Shown: positions 9,446 through 19,619 of the stretch, piece after piece | Layout of the letters: each line of letters begins with the position of its first letter | Numbering within the stretch: position 1 is the first letter of the stretch | Source: Rhabdophis nuchalis | Lineage: Eukaryota > Chordata > Lepidosauria > Squamata > Natricidae | Assembly: GCA_039707465.1 (NCBI GenBank) | Contig: CM077648.1 | Location: forward strand, 14,773,119-14,837,118 | Direction of reading: 5' to 3' | DNA: 64,000 nt | Position numbers and translations under genes: made by a program | The notes under the pieces: generated by a model | Databases searched by the model: none | What the model was told of the DNA's origin: nothing | What the model saw: the letters and a program-made list of their open reading frames with translations, nothing else

Positions 9446-10097
9446 CAGGTGACCAGACGTCCCGCTTTCGGCGGGACAGTCCCGGTTCTCCAGCAGATGT
9501 CCCGCACCCCGCCGCCTCTTCAAAATGTCCCGCTTTTTGCGGGCAGGCAGCGGGCACGGATAGCTGAGAGCGCCAGCTCGGGCGGGGAGGGCGTCGGGGC
9601 CGAGGGGGGGGGGCGCACACTCCACATGGCATGCGCCTGCGCAGAGGGTGTCGGGGCCGAGGATAAGGGGGCACTCTGGCACGACACGCGCCTGCGCAGA
9701 GGGCATCAGGGCGGGGGCGCGCTCCCACCCACCCCCACGGGGCCCTCTTTAAAGGCAGCGGCGGTGGCCCAGCCTGGCAGTGCTGAGAGCCACTGGCTCG
9801 GGCGGGAAGGGGAAAGGCGGCCCAAGGCGGCCGCTTTCAGCTCGGCCCATCACGCTGGCATAATGGGCTGACAGCGGCCGACTCGGGCGGCCTTCCCTCT
9901 CCCTGCCCCAGCCGGCGGCTCTCAGCGCCGCCGGGCCAGTCCACTGCCGCTGCCTTTAAAAAGGGCCCTGTGGGGGCGGGTGAGAACACGCCCCCGCCCC
10001 GATGCCCTCTGCACAGGCGCGTGCCACGCCAGAGCGTGCCCCCCCCCCCCCGTCGACGGTGTCCCACTTTTAGACTTTGAAAATCTGGTCACCTTAT
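9446..10097. mobile_element. GC-rich foldback hAT-type MITE
   Basis: It begins CAGGTGACCAGACGTCCC and ends AAAATCTGGTCACCTTAT, with 8-mers CCTAGGGT (9438-9445) and CCTAGGGC (10098-10105) matching at 7 of 8. Internal arms of about 137-141 bp (9669-9805 and 9897-10037) are inverted copies, sharing modules such as CCGCTGCCTTTAAA and GATGCCCTCTGC. Dense CpG could make it look like a CpG island. Confidence 0.65.
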
Positions 10098-10220
10098 CCT
10101 AGGGCCAAGAGCTAATATTCAAATGTATCAGATTCATAAATCTTTCTACAAGTGGGTGAATTATCCATCTTGGCATATTCATTTATGCCTGCTTAACTCA
10201 GAAAGCCATAAACTCCTCTT

Positions 10221-10375
10221 ATAAATGTCTATGTGGATTCTCAGTCATCCAGGGTATCTTAAAGGTGCTTTTTTCTAGAGGCTCCTTGAGAAGGACTCCA
10301 TAAGTGGGATAAAAGTGCCAAATCCAGTTTAAACATCTGGCTGACTGTGTGATGAACCATAATAATAATGTATTA
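10221..10375 (-). repeat. Dispersed repeat fragment (WMTE / CATCCAGG family)
   Basis: Contains GATTCTCAGTCATCCAGG and AAAGGTGCTTTTTTC, shared in part with 11280-11345 and 14026-14090. Probably part of the same retroelement-like repeat as 1788-2260. Confidence 0.35.
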
Positions 10376-10440
10376 AACTTGTATGCCACCCAACTCTCAA
10401 TGATTCTGGGGAAGCTCACAATAATAAACAAAGAAAGTAC
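10361..10440 (-). mobile_element. LINE 3' end fragment with AAT tail
   Basis: AATAATAATG is followed by TATGCCACCCAACTCTCA and CTGGGGAAGCTCACAA, which resembles the 'GCCGCCCAACTC' 3' end of L2-like LINEs in reverse. Short and tentative. Confidence 0.35.
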
Positions 10441-10726
10441 AGCGCAGTAAAACTTGAAAAAGATTGATGGGTGTAAAGGAAAGAAACCACCTGTGAGTAT
10501 ATCAATTTGTCATAGTAGAGAGTTTTTCGCTCTCATCCAAAACAATCTGGTGCATGCATTGTCTATTCTCGCTCTCCTCTGACTTCCTTCACAAGTTGGA
10601 AGAAGAATGAGAAGAGGAAGTGAATGGCCAGCTGTGATTGCTTAGGGAAGCTCCAGAGGCTCTCCTCCAGGGACACACAACTGCTTCTGCTCATACAACT
10701 GAGGGGTAAGCGACAGAAACTCTAGA
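10441..10726. other. Unassigned sequence
   Basis: Nothing recognised. Confidence 0.25.
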
Positions 10727-11178
10727 CCTGCGATGGTGAACCTATGGCGCGCGTGCCACAGGCAGCACATGGAGCGATTTCTGAGAGCACGCGAGGCATT
10801 GCCCTGTCAGCTCCAGTGCACCTGTGCCCGCTGGACAGCTAATTTACGGCCTGGATTTTCAGCTGTTTTTCACCCTCCAGAAGAGTCCCTGAAGCCTCTG
10901 TGGGGGTGAAAAACCACCCAACATGCAAACCAGAAGTTTGGGGATGGACTTCCAGTTGGTGTGTTGGGCTTTTTTTTTGCCCTCTGGAGGCTTTAGGGAA
11001 GTCTCCTGAAGACTCCTCCAGAGGGAGAAAAACGGTCCAAAGGGCAACCCGGAAGTCTGTTCCTGAACTTCCGGTTTGCTTGTTGGGACATTTTCTGCCC
11101 GCCCCAGGCTCCTAGAAAGCCACTGGAGCCTGGAGAGGGTGAAAAATGGACCTACTGGGCCCACCAGAAGTCGGAAAA
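10727..11178. mobile_element. hAT-type MITE (GATGGCGAACC family), right end missing
   Basis: Left terminus CCTGCGATGGTGAACCTATG, then GCGCGCGTGCCACAGGC. The interior holds repeated short hairpin-like GGAAGTC/CCTCCAG modules. The right GGTTCGCCATC terminus is not present. Complete relatives are at 26792 and 27372. Confidence 0.6.
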
Positions 11179-11179
11179 C

Positions 11180-11345
11180 CAGCTGCCTGCAAGGAATGTA
11201 AATTCCTACATTCCCCACTATCCTGTCAAAGCTGAAGAAGCTTCTTGGATGAGAAGCAAAATGTCTTCAAAAGAAAAAACAAGAAAGCCCAGTTACCTAC
11301 TGAAAAAGCACATTTGGGACAACCATGACTTGGATGATTAAGACT
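11180..11345 (+). repeat. Dispersed repeat fragment (EEASWM family)
   Basis: CTGAAGAAGCTTCTTGGATG translates to EEASWM, followed by RSKMSSKEKTRKPS and the segment LLKKHIWDNHDLDD ending in a stop. It looks like the C-terminal end of a retroelement protein. Related copies: 1788-2260 and 14026-14340. Confidence 0.45.
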
Positions 11346-11750
11346 CTCATATAATTCCAAATAATCTGGAGGTCCCAAGCCTATGTTACACCTTATTACA
11401 TTTGAACCACAGAATGCTGATTTAATGAAAACCAGTTTGTCTGTAGACACATTTCATGAATTGTACCATATTTTTTGGAGTATAAGATACACCGGAGTGT
11501 AAGACGCACCAAGATTTTGAAGAGGCAAATTATTTTTTTGTCAAAAAAAAAGGGGGGACATGCATAACCTTTAGGAGGCTTATAGGCAGGGGTGGGTTTC
11601 TGGGGGATCGGCCAGGATCGGGCGAACCCTTTCGTAAAATTTCCGGATCCCGAGCGATCCCTTTGGATCGTGGACCCGGAAGTAAGTCGCCGCTGCTAAC
11701 TGCTGCTCCCAGCTGGGGCGGGCAGGCAGGAAAGCAAGCAAGGCGACTGC

Positions 11751-11824
11751 GCTGTCTTCTTTTTCCCTCAGCGAAGCGCCGCCTCCTCCTCGCCCATGCT
11801 TCGCTGAGAGAAAAAGAAGACAGC
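11751..11824. repeat. 27-bp hairpin with 20-bp loop
   Basis: Arms 11751-11777 and 11798-11824 are inverted copies with one mismatch (core GCTGTCTTCTTTTT / AAAAAGAAGACAGC). Confidence 0.9.
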
Positions 11825-11987
11825 CAGGCCGGCTCTCCGAAGGGGTCCTCCTTTCCCCTTCTCCATGGGGGTGGGTGGTGGGGGTGGGCCGCTCACCTCG
11901 TCGCCCCACAACCTGCGGCCGCTGCTGCCGTGACAACTCCGAAGAGCAGCGCTCGGGCCAGGAGCCGCCGGCCAAAAAAAAAGAAAG

Positions 11988-12342
11988 CACACACACACAC
12001 ACACAACCTACTTCAGGCGGCGGGAAACACGCAAGGAGAATCCACTCCCAGCTGTCTTCTTTTTCCTTCTGCGAAGGGTACTGGCCGCTGGCAAAGCGGG
12101 AGGCTCGGGAAGGCGGCGGGAGCGCCTTTCCCCCCCCCCCTTCCCTTTGCTCAGCCACCTCTTCCCCCCTACGCCTAGCCGCGAGTGGATTCTCCTTGCG
12201 TGTTTCCCGCCGCCTGAAGTAGGTTGTGTGTGTGTGTGTGTGTGCCGCCTTCCCGAGCCTCCCGCTTTGCCAGCGGCCAGTACCCTTCGCAGAAGGAAAA
12301 AGGAGACAGCTGGGAGTGGATTCTCCTTGCGTGTTTCCCGCC
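11988..12342. repeat. Inverted repeat with duplicated right arm
   Basis: The left arm (about 11988-12117) runs from an AC repeat through CTTCAGGCGGCGGGAAACAC to GGAGGCTCGGGAAGGCGGC. Its inverse appears twice on the right, as 12184-12243 (pairing with 11988-12048) and 12244-12342 (pairing with 12018-12117). The two right copies overlap in content, which indicates a tandem duplication of the arm after the inversion. Confidence 0.8.
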
Positions 12343-12420
12343 GCGGGTAAGGAAAGTTGCTGCGCGCCCCAAAAATCCTCTGGCCCGCTGGCCGCGGTTG
12401 CTCGCTCGCTCGCTTGCTCG

Positions 12421-12652
12421 CTCACCCATCGGACGCCAGGTTCCTTCGTCCGGTGGATGGGTGAGAGAGAGAGTAAATACAGCCAGCGGGTTCTCTGGCT
12501 CTCTGGTTCCCCCCTCCCTCCCTGTCTCTCTGTGTGTCTGTCTCCCCTCCCCCCCAAACCTCCTCAGCTCCTGGAAGTAGCCTGACCGGCTACTCTCGCT
12601 CTCTCTCTCACCCATCCACCGGACGAAGGAACCTGGTGTCCGATGGGTGAGC
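12421..12652. repeat. 49-bp inverted repeat
   Basis: CTCACCCATCGGACGCCAGG at 12421 and its inverse CCTGGTGTCCGATGGGTGAG near 12633-12652 bound about 130 bp. The same arm recurs at 12871-12919, so either copy can pair with the central one. Confidence 0.8.
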
Positions 12653-12919
12653 AAGCGAGCGAGCAAAGGCTTTTGAAGCAAAGGCTTCAAAGGCTGCCGG
12701 CTAGGAACAGCGCGCTACGCTGCGCGAACCCCCGCCCCACCCCCTGCCAGTCGCGCTAACAGGGAAAGTTTTGCCGCGACTGGGGGGGGGGGGTTCGCGC
12801 AGCGTAGCGCGCTGTTCCTAGCCGGCAGCCTTTGAAGCCTTTGCTTCAAAAGCCTTTGCTCGCTCGCTTGCTCACCCATCGGACGCCAGGTTCCTTCGTC
12901 CGGTGGATGGGTGAGAGAG
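12603..12919. repeat. Near-perfect 131-bp palindrome
   Basis: Arms 12603-12733 and 12789-12919 are reverse complements at 130 of 131 positions (single T/C difference in ACCTGG(T/C)GTCC). The 55-bp spacer holds a further short inverse pair, CCAGTCGCG and CGCGACTGG. Confidence 0.95.
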
Positions 12920-12934
12920 GCTGAGGAGGCTTGG

Positions 12935-13214
12935 GTGGGTGGGGGGAGACAGACAGAGAGAGAGAGGCACAGACACACAGAGAGACAGGGAGGGAGGGGG
13001 GAACCAGAGAGTGACAGACACACACAGAGAGACAGAGAGTGGGAGGGAGAGAAAGATAGACAGACAGAGAGAAAGAGAGAAAAAGAAAGAGAGACAGAAA
13101 GGAAAGAAAGAGAAAAAAGAGAGAGAGAAAGAGAAAGAAAAGAGACAGAAAGAGAGAAAGAGAAAGAAAGAGAGAGAGAGAAAGAGAGAAAGAAAGACAG
13201 AAGGAAAGAAAGAA

Positions 13215-13257
<43 letters not shown>
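12935..13257. repeat. GA-rich simple repeat
   Basis: Purine-rich GAGA/GACA/GAAA tract ending in a pure (GA)n run. Its first ~80 bp are an inverted, diverged copy of 12490-12570 (GGGAGGGAGGGGGGAACCAG). Frames on both strands are chance. Confidence 0.85.
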
Positions 13258-13692
13258 TTATGACCACAATTAAGCCCAAAAGTTTGGTTGCTAACCAAGA
13301 CCATTGTTAAGTGAATTTCACATTTTCCAAATTGGCCACTCCCACCCGGTCACATGGCTGGCAAGCCACTCCTACCCGGTCACATGGCCGGCAAGCCACT
13401 CCCACAAAGCAGGCCACACCCACAGAACCTGTTCCAAAAATTTTGAAACCCACCCCTGCTTATAGGGTGCTCCTGGGGGCTGAGGGGGCAAAGAAACGAC
13501 CTGTTTTTCGCTCATTTTTGTCCTCCTAGGAACACTCTGGAAGCCTCCTAAAGGCTATGCACGGCCATTTTGGTGAAGAGGGCGGGGTTTCAGGAGGCCA
13601 AAATTGCTATATTCAGTGTATAAGACGCACCCAGGTTTTCGGCCTCTTTTTTGAGGGAAAAGGGTGCATCTTATACTCTGAAAAATACGGTA

Positions 13693-14019
13693 TTTTAAAA
13701 TTCATTGAACATCCAAGCCCAACGATGAAGAGATTTCAAAAGATCTGTCACTCATATAAGCTCCACTAGAGGGAAGTAAAGATATATCTAAAAACCTTCT
13801 TGTAGAAAAGTTTGTTGCAGTCAATGCAAACTTTTCTGCTTTCAAAAATCATGTTTCTCCCACAAATGTATAATCTTTGCAAATTTTCGAGCACAATAAT
13901 TATGCTTTAATAGTTCTGTATAGGATGCTAACATTCTACACTGTATTTCTACTACAGTTTGTCAGGGACTAGGGTGTAAAATCCTAGTCCCTGCTGTAAT
14001 CTCGATAAAAACCTGACTT
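13693..14019. other. Unassigned sequence
   Basis: AT-rich. Contains the short inverted pair GGGACTAGG / CCTAGTCCC at 13966-13999. Nothing else recognised. Confidence 0.3.
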
Positions 14020-14340
14020 GCTATATCCCAAAGGTGCTTTTTCAAGAGGCAACTGAACTTTCTGTTTTTTCTTTGAAGATGGTCATTTGCATCCTTTTAG
14101 CGAGTCATTAAGGCCACCTGGAGGTCTATCTGCATCCTCGGGGTCACCTGAATAGTGCAAATAGGTATGGAGCCTTCTTGGAACTGTTGAAAGGACTGTG
14201 TTGTAGACTGGAGATAAATGATGTTATATCACCAGCTGTCTGCAAGGAGTATACATCCTTCCATTCCCCACTTTCCAGTCAGAACTGAAGAAGATTCTTG
14301 GATGAAAAGTGAAATGTCTTTAAAGAAAAACCAGAAAGTT
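14020..14340. repeat. Inverted pair of the EEASWM-type dispersed repeat
   Basis: The minus strand of 14026-14090 and the plus strand of 14255-14340 carry related modules (CAGTTGCCTCTTGAAAAAGC in reverse; GAAGATTCTTGGATGAAAAG forward). The orientation and spacing are like those at 1788-2260. Confidence 0.4.
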
Positions 14341-14360
14341 CCAATAGCACTTAAACTGAC

Positions 14361-14723
14361 CCCTATTTTTCAGACTATACGACGCACCGGTGTATAAGAT
14401 GCACCAAGATTTCAAAGAGGTAAGTAAGAAAAAAAAAGTTTTTATCCTTCCCAGCCCCCCATTTATGCGAAAAAGGGCAGATTTTCTCAAAAATGGAGGC
14501 GTTTTTGCCTTCCCCCAGCCCTGCTGAAGCCTGCAGAGTGCTGCTGGGGGCAGGGGGGAAGGCAAAAACACCTCTGTTTTTGCAAAAAAAGGGCCCATTT
14601 TTCACAAAAGTGGGATGAGGGCAGGGCTTCAGGAGGCCAAAAATGGCTGTATTCGGTGTATAAGACACACCAACATTTCCATGCTTTGGGGGGGAGGTGT
14701 GTCTTATACTCCGAAAAATATGG
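14361..14723. mobile_element. TA-MITE (GACTATAAGACGCACC family)
   Basis: Left end CCCTATTTTTCAGACTATAC, right end CTTATACTCCGAAAAATATG plus G, next to TA. The interior has paired 'AAAAACGCC / GGCAAAAAC' arms. No coding capacity. Confidence 0.7.
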
Positions 14724-14725
14724 TA

Positions 14726-14934
14726 TATATCGCTTCATAATGCTTTACAGCCCTCTCTAAGTGGTTTACAAAGTCAGCCTATTGCACCCAACTATCTGGA
14801 TCTTTTTATCGCCTTCGGAAGGATGGAAGGCTGAGTCAACCTTGAGCTGGTGAGATTCAACCTGCTGGCAATTGGCAGAATTAGCCCGCAATACTGCATT
14901 CTAACCACGTTACCACCACGGCTCAGTTGAAAGG
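14726..14934 (-). mobile_element. tRNA-derived SINE
   Basis: Read on the minus strand: GAGCCGTGGTGGTAACGTGG at the head (box-A region), a box-B-like GGTTGAATCTCACC, then GGTTGACTCAGCCTTCCATC and an end at CATTATGAAGCGATATATA. Second copy: 23568-23813. Confidence 0.65.
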
Positions 14935-15192
14935 AGTTTCAGGAGTCACCATGAATGACCATCCACAGATCATGATTGCATCAGAATTTCCTTGTTGGAA
15001 AAATATTCTTCAAAGCTCACTGCTGTTGTAACAAAGTACGCTACACAGAAATTAGCATACTTCACAACATCTGTACGTACCAAACCATGGTAACTGCTTT
15101 AAAGTTGTAGTACTGATGGTTGGGTTTCACGATGTTGAATGTGCATCTAAGGGCTTTTAAGGATTGCCCTCGTTTCAAAATAACATCATATC

Positions 15193-15556
15193 CAGGGGTG
15201 AAATGCTACCGGTTTGGACTGCTTCACCCGAACTGGTAGTAAAAAAAGGCTACTGGTTCACCCGAACTGGTAGTTTAAAAATGCTACCGATTTGGGCAAA
15301 GTGGTATTTCCAAGAATCAGATGTGGCACACAATTTATATAAGCTAGAAAGCAGGATTTCCTACTTTCTAGTAATCTAAATTGTGTGGCACAGCGGATTC
15401 CCCTCCCTTGCTGTTCTACTTACCTTTCAGGCTCCGCCCACCCGCCCAGACATCATCATATTTGTTTTTGACGCCCTGAGCATGCAATTTGTGAATTTGC
15501 AATTTCGTGCACCCACATTTGCAAACTGGTAGCGAAGGTAAGTAGACTTCACCCCG
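15193..15556. mobile_element. hAT-type MITE (GGGGTGAAATGC family)
   Basis: Left end CAGGGGTGAAATGCTACCGG, right end GTAGACTTCACCCCG. Flanking 8-mers ATCATATC and ATCATACA agree at 6 of 8. Interior contains the ACCCGAACTGGTAG module twice, plus inverse arms around TTTCTAGTAATC. Confidence 0.6.
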
Positions 15557-15564
15557 ATCATACA

Positions 15565-16341
15565 GTTACTGGCAACAGGAGTAAAACAGAAATCTGAAGC
15601 TTTTATGCAAATGACTTTAAGAACGCTTTTGCAAGAGCCATAGAATCTATTGGAAATGTCCTGCAATGATAGGAGAGAGTTTTCTAGAACTGGTTGACAT
15701 TGAGTGGACAGGAGTTCTTATGATAAACGGGCTTCTTAAGAAGCTGGGAGTTGTGAGAAACTCTATCCTGTCTTGGGTGGGGGGAAGCAAAGTAGTGAAG
15801 ATATCTTGTTCTACAAAGTGGCGATCCACCGGCGTCATGCTCCAGAATCGGGAAACCTCGGGGAGAAAACCCTCTTTCCCAAGGGAGGGGCAGCTGCGAG
15901 AAAGGGCTGCTGGTGGGGGTCCCTAAACGAGGGAGCCTTCAGGACGCACGTCCCCCTTGCTCTGGACACAGATTTTAGTCTTTCTCCTGTGAACCTCACA
16001 ATTCACAATTTTGTTAGTCAGTGATGCTGCATAAGCTTTTAGCAAGGCTGTTGAAGCGTGATTCAAGGCGTTTGTCTATTTTTCTCTCCTCTGCAGGATA
16101 GTAGTATAATCAGTGTTGACACATGATGATGTGGACAATATCGATATGCACAATTTGGGCAATGTATTGAAAAGGCTTTCAGCAGCAGCATCTCCACGAG
16201 ATACGGTGGAGTTAAGAGCAGAACTAAGGTGATCGTCCTTTCTGAAAAAGCTTTGTGCTGAAGAATTTTTAAAAAAAACATAATCGTGCTGTGCTCCTTA
16301 ACGACACAGTGGCTAGTCAACCTTGTGACCATCTCCACAAC
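15565..16341. other. Unassigned sequence, possibly single-copy
   Basis: Balanced composition. No repeat hallmark and no credible exon seen. Confidence 0.3.
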
Positions 16342-16343
16342 TA

Positions 16344-16668
16344 CTGTGTTTCCCCGAAAATAAAACAGGGTCTTATTTTCTTTTGACCCCCGAAATAAGC
16401 GCTTGGCCTTATTTGCGGGGAAGTCTTATTATTTTTTAAGGTGCAGGAGGCCCTTTAATCTCAGCTTGCGACCCATGGATCAGCTAATTCAGAGAGAGCC
16501 GGAACTTCTGTCTCTGTTTCTGGCACACACTTGTCAGCCCCCAGGAAATGACAGGGACCAGCTGCAGATGCGTTTAAATATTTTAGGGCAGGGCTTATTT
16601 TAGTGCATGTGCTCAAAAGCCTGATTGGGCTTATTATCCGGGGAGGTCTTATTTTCAGGGAAACAGGG
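16344..16668. mobile_element. TA-MITE (CTGTGTTTCCCC family)
   Basis: Begins CTGTGTTTCCCCGAAAATAA and ends GGTCTTATTTTCAGGGAAAC plus AGGG, with TA on both sides (16342-16343, 16669-16670). Sister copies: 6810-7720 and 49230-49722. Confidence 0.75.
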
Positions 16669-16876
16669 TACTATAGAATAGTCTCTCTCCAGATATTAGA
16701 TTGGCTCTTGACCTGGCTTCCTTCCATACAACTGTAAAAAATAGGACTAATCCAGAGGGCTTTTGAAAGCTATTTTTGTTCAATATTCGGCAACTGTGGA
16801 TATTGAATATATAGCTATGGTATTCGTTAGTGTTACTGTTTTTATTTTTATTCATCATGCAAGGGCTTTAGTAAAC

Positions 16877-16942
16877 TTTCCCTCCTTCCCTCTCTCCCTT
16901 CTTCCTTCCTCCCTTCCTCCCTCCCTCCCTCCCTTCCTTCAC
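16877..16942. repeat. CCTT/CCCT microsatellite
   Basis: Imperfect pyrimidine tetranucleotide run. Confidence 0.85.
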
Positions 16943-17282
16943 TATAGTACAGCTACAAAGTTTCTGGTCCATTCTTTCTTCATCCTTCCTTTCATATTTG
17001 ACTCTCACATTTTACCAAATGTTTGATCATATTCAACCAAAACTAATAAGGCAAAAGTAATCTGGCAAAACTAATAAAAGCAGAGAAGATGAAAGAATGA
17101 ATAGTTACAGTAATAATCCACATATTTACCGTAGCTTAGTATATGGTCAACTTGCATCATTATCTGTAGTTTATGGTTTAGTATATCACTCAGAACAAGA
17201 AATTTGGACTAACTGAAAGCAGCTGACACATGTTTGTTATATGATCATCTGCCTTTTACAAGTTGCTAGGGGCAGGAAAAGA
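16943..17282. other. Unassigned AT-rich sequence
   Basis: Nothing recognised. Confidence 0.3.
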
Positions 17283-17350
17283 GCCGTGGGCCAGATCTAG
17301 GTAACCCCTGGGCAGGATCCAGCCCACAGCCCTTGAGTTTGACACCCCTG
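17283..17350. mobile_element. hAT MITE terminal fragment (CAAACTC family)
   Basis: Ends with TTGAGTTTGACACCCCTG, preceded by GCAGGATCCAGCCCACAG. Only about 70 bp remain. Confidence 0.55.
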
Positions 17351-17381
17351 ATTTATACAGGAGTATACAATATAATTAAAG

Positions 17382-17490
17382 CAGGGATGTCCAAACTTGG
17401 GAACTTTAAGACTTGTGGACTTCAACTCCCAGAATTCCCCAGCCAGCATAGCTTCCCAAGTTCCCAAGTTCCCAAGTTTGGACATCCCTG
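17382..17490. mobile_element. Palindromic hAT MITE with perfect TSD
   Basis: Termini CAGGGATGTCCAAACTTGGG and CCCAAGTTTGGACATCCCTG are perfect inverse copies. Target duplication AATTAAAG at 17374-17381 and 17491-17498. Its right arm has a short local triplication of TTCCCAAG. Confidence 0.9.
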
Positions 17491-17552
17491 AATTAAAGGA
17501 CTGCGTGGGATATTGACTCAATCTTAGTGATCTACCAAAATGTGTTGGGCAA

Positions 17553-18060
17553 ATATACAATACAATACAATACAATAGCAGAGTTGGAAGGGACCTTGTA
17601 GGTCTTCTAGTCCGACCCCCTGCGTGGGCAGGAACCTTATACCATTTCAGACAAATGGCTATCTAACATCTTTTTAAAGGCTTCCAGGGTTGGGGCATTC
17701 ACAACTGCTGGAGGCAAGCTGTTCCAGAGGTTAATTGTTCTAACTGTCAGGAAATTTCTCCTTAGTTCCAAGTTGCTTCTCTCCTTGATTAGTTTCCAAC
17801 CATTGCTTCTTGTCCTGCCCCCAGGTGCCTTGGAGAATAGTTTGACTCCCTCTTCTTTGTGGCACCCTCTGAGATATCGGAACACTGCTATCATGTCTCC
17901 TCTGGTCCTTCTCTTCATCAAACTAGACATACCCAGCTCCTGCAACCGTTCTTCATATGTTTTAGTCTCCAGTCCCCTAATCATCTTGGTTGCTGCTCTT
18001 CTCTGCACTCTTTCCAGAGTCTCCACGTCTTTTCTACATCGTCTACATCATCTTTTCTAC
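17553..18060 (-). mobile_element. CR1/L3-like LINE 3' end with (AATAC)n tail
   Basis: (AATAC)n at 17556-17577, then the conserved AGCAGAGTTGGAAGGGACCT 3' end, then ORF2 C-terminal coding sequence on the minus strand. Very similar to 3931-4479. Confidence 0.8.
17637..18026 (-). pseudogene. CR1/L3-like ORF2 C-terminal fragment
   Basis: 129 open codons: [20 protein letters not shown], then YEERLQELGMSSLMKRRTRG and RTINLWNSLPPAVVNAP, ending DSHLSEMV. This is the conserved C-terminus after the RT of CR1-clade LINEs. Endonuclease and RT are truncated away. The frame is free of stops, so the copy is not very old. Confidence 0.8.
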
Positions 18061-19177
18061 ATCATATGTTCTTTAAAATGTTCTCTTCCTGAGAAACAGG
18101 ATGTAAATAATGCATTCTAAGTAAACAGAATACTGTGCAAATTATGCAAATGCAGAAGAATTTGGCTTTTGACCTGTACATTCACATACTCAAAGGGGAA
18201 GCAACTTCTCCCGTTCCATGTCTACAGAGTGATTTCTTTCTCTCTCTTTTTTTTTCTGGTAAAGCATCTGATCTCTTCTCCAAAATTTTTGGCACCAGCT
18301 GTTAACTCCACAGCTGGCCAAAGGCTCAACAAGAACAAAGGGCTGCAAAAAAAAAAAAAGCCTTTGCATGTGAGCATTTATTTTTTTAAAAAAAATTAAA
18401 CTATAAGATGTGTTTCCTTCTTCTTTTTATGCAGTATTTAAAAGGAAAGAGCCCAGGGTGAAAAGGGTTACTTTTTAAAAAAATTTCTAGAGCAGAACAG
18501 ATGTGCATATACAACTACAGTCCCTCATGGGTCATGAACACAGATTGGCTGTTGCAGCAAAGAGACAAAATTACAACACTAGCAAAAGTTGTAAGATCTG
18601 CCTTCTCTGCACAATGGCCTGACTTGGATTAAAATACGTGCTACCATCCAAAGAAAGAGTTAGTTCAACTTCAGGGAGGAGCCCTGTGTTGAAATCTGCC
18701 TTGCAATAAGATGCCTTGTCTTCATCTGTGGAAAAGTCATCTGCTATCTTCTATCTTTTTCTCAGGCGGCTCGATCATTTAAATTCCACATCCTTTACGT
18801 GATTGTTGGAGGGAGCAGCAAGCAATCTTTCTGCTGATGAGGGTTTTTTTTTCCCTGTTCTGGGACTCTCTCTAACTTTCCAGCCTCCCAGGTCAAAGAG
18901 TGAATCGAAGGAAGAAGCTAAGAAGACTGGAGGACATCATGGAAGTAATTGAACAATGAAAGACATTTATGCATGCCTCTTGGCCAACCGTAAATTTAAG
19001 AATAACGATATATGAATTGTTTCACCACAGTTGTTTTTCTTCTTGGAAATGAATTTCCAAAGCAAGTTCTCTCTTCATTCTCTCTTGAATGAAAATGGGG
19101 GAGGGAGACACAGCTAAAAGGGGGGGTGTGAATCCTCAGATTTTCTTTGCCCAGCACTATCTCATAATTATAAAATA
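18061..19177. other. 1.1 kb of unassigned sequence
   Basis: A-runs at 18348-18359 and T/A-runs near 18380. The rest has mixed composition without repeat hallmarks. No exon with plausible splice sites was recognised. Confidence 0.3.
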
Positions 19178-19575
19178 CTAGCTGATAACCTGGCGCTGCC
19201 TGGGTATTTATTTATCCCAACTCTCCTTCCAAGAATGTTGCCGCAATTTCTAATGTTGGATTTTCCCCCTTACCAGAGAGAGCCCCCTTGTGGAGTACTG
19301 TGAAACTGTTATCATGGCAACTCCACAGCACTGCACAGTAGAAGCCATTTTAAGTCAGTATAGTAGAAGCCATTTTAAGGCACAACAGGCTGTATCTTAA
19401 CAGAACAATGCGCCTCCGAGGGGTGTTACCCCCCACAGTATTTTTTTTTCCAGAGAGTAAGTCATTTGTGTATCAAGTTTGGTTGAAATTGCTCGAGGCG
19501 TTCCAGAGATGGACTTAATTGAATGAATAACATCATCAGCACAAATTAGTTATTTTAGCCATGTAATAAATATAC
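19178..19575 (+). repeat. Dispersed repeat of unassigned class
   Basis: Starts TACTAGCTGATAACCTGGCG and contains CATTTTAAGGCACAACAGGC, CTGTATCTTAACAGA and GGTTGAAATTGCTCGAGGCG. The inverse of its first part recurs at 56040-56300 (ending GGTTATCAGCTAATATAT). Confidence 0.55.
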
Positions 19576-19619
19576 CGGGGTTACTTTAGTGCTGAGGTTG
19601 TTGTAGAATGAAGTTGCTG

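Larger units (their letters stand above)
11587..13458. mobile_element. 1,872-bp composite foldback hAT-type element with perfect TSD
   Basis: Termini CAGGGGTGGGTTTC and GAAACCCACCCCTG are perfect 14-bp inverted repeats. CTTATAGG at 11579-11586 and 13459-13466 is a perfect 8-bp target duplication. The right 200 bp (from about 13255) matches the MITE family at 6892, 23181 and 29317, but where those copies hold a GAAA or TTTC run this one holds ~1.5 kb of GC-rich DNA made of several nested inverted repeats and a GA-rich tract. No transposase frame is present; all open frames here read through repeats. Confidence 0.85.
11466..13690. mobile_element. TA-MITE (GGAGTATAAGACGCACC family), split by a large hAT element
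   Basis: Left piece 11466-11578 begins CCATATTTTTTGGAGTATAA after TA (11464-11465). Right piece 13467-13690 ends CTTATACTCTGAAAAATACG plus G before TA (13691-13692). Removing 11587-13458 and one copy of its target duplication rejoins the two halves. Sister copies: 14361-14723 and 19880-20224. Confidence 0.8.

Noticed and set aside
11580..12690. Frames of 325 and 171 codons on the minus strand
   Set aside because: They run through the GC-rich inverted repeats of a mobile element in both orientations; no domain and no splice context.
12603..12919. miRNA precursor
   Set aside because: Stem far too long and perfect for a typical pre-miRNA, and located in a transposon.
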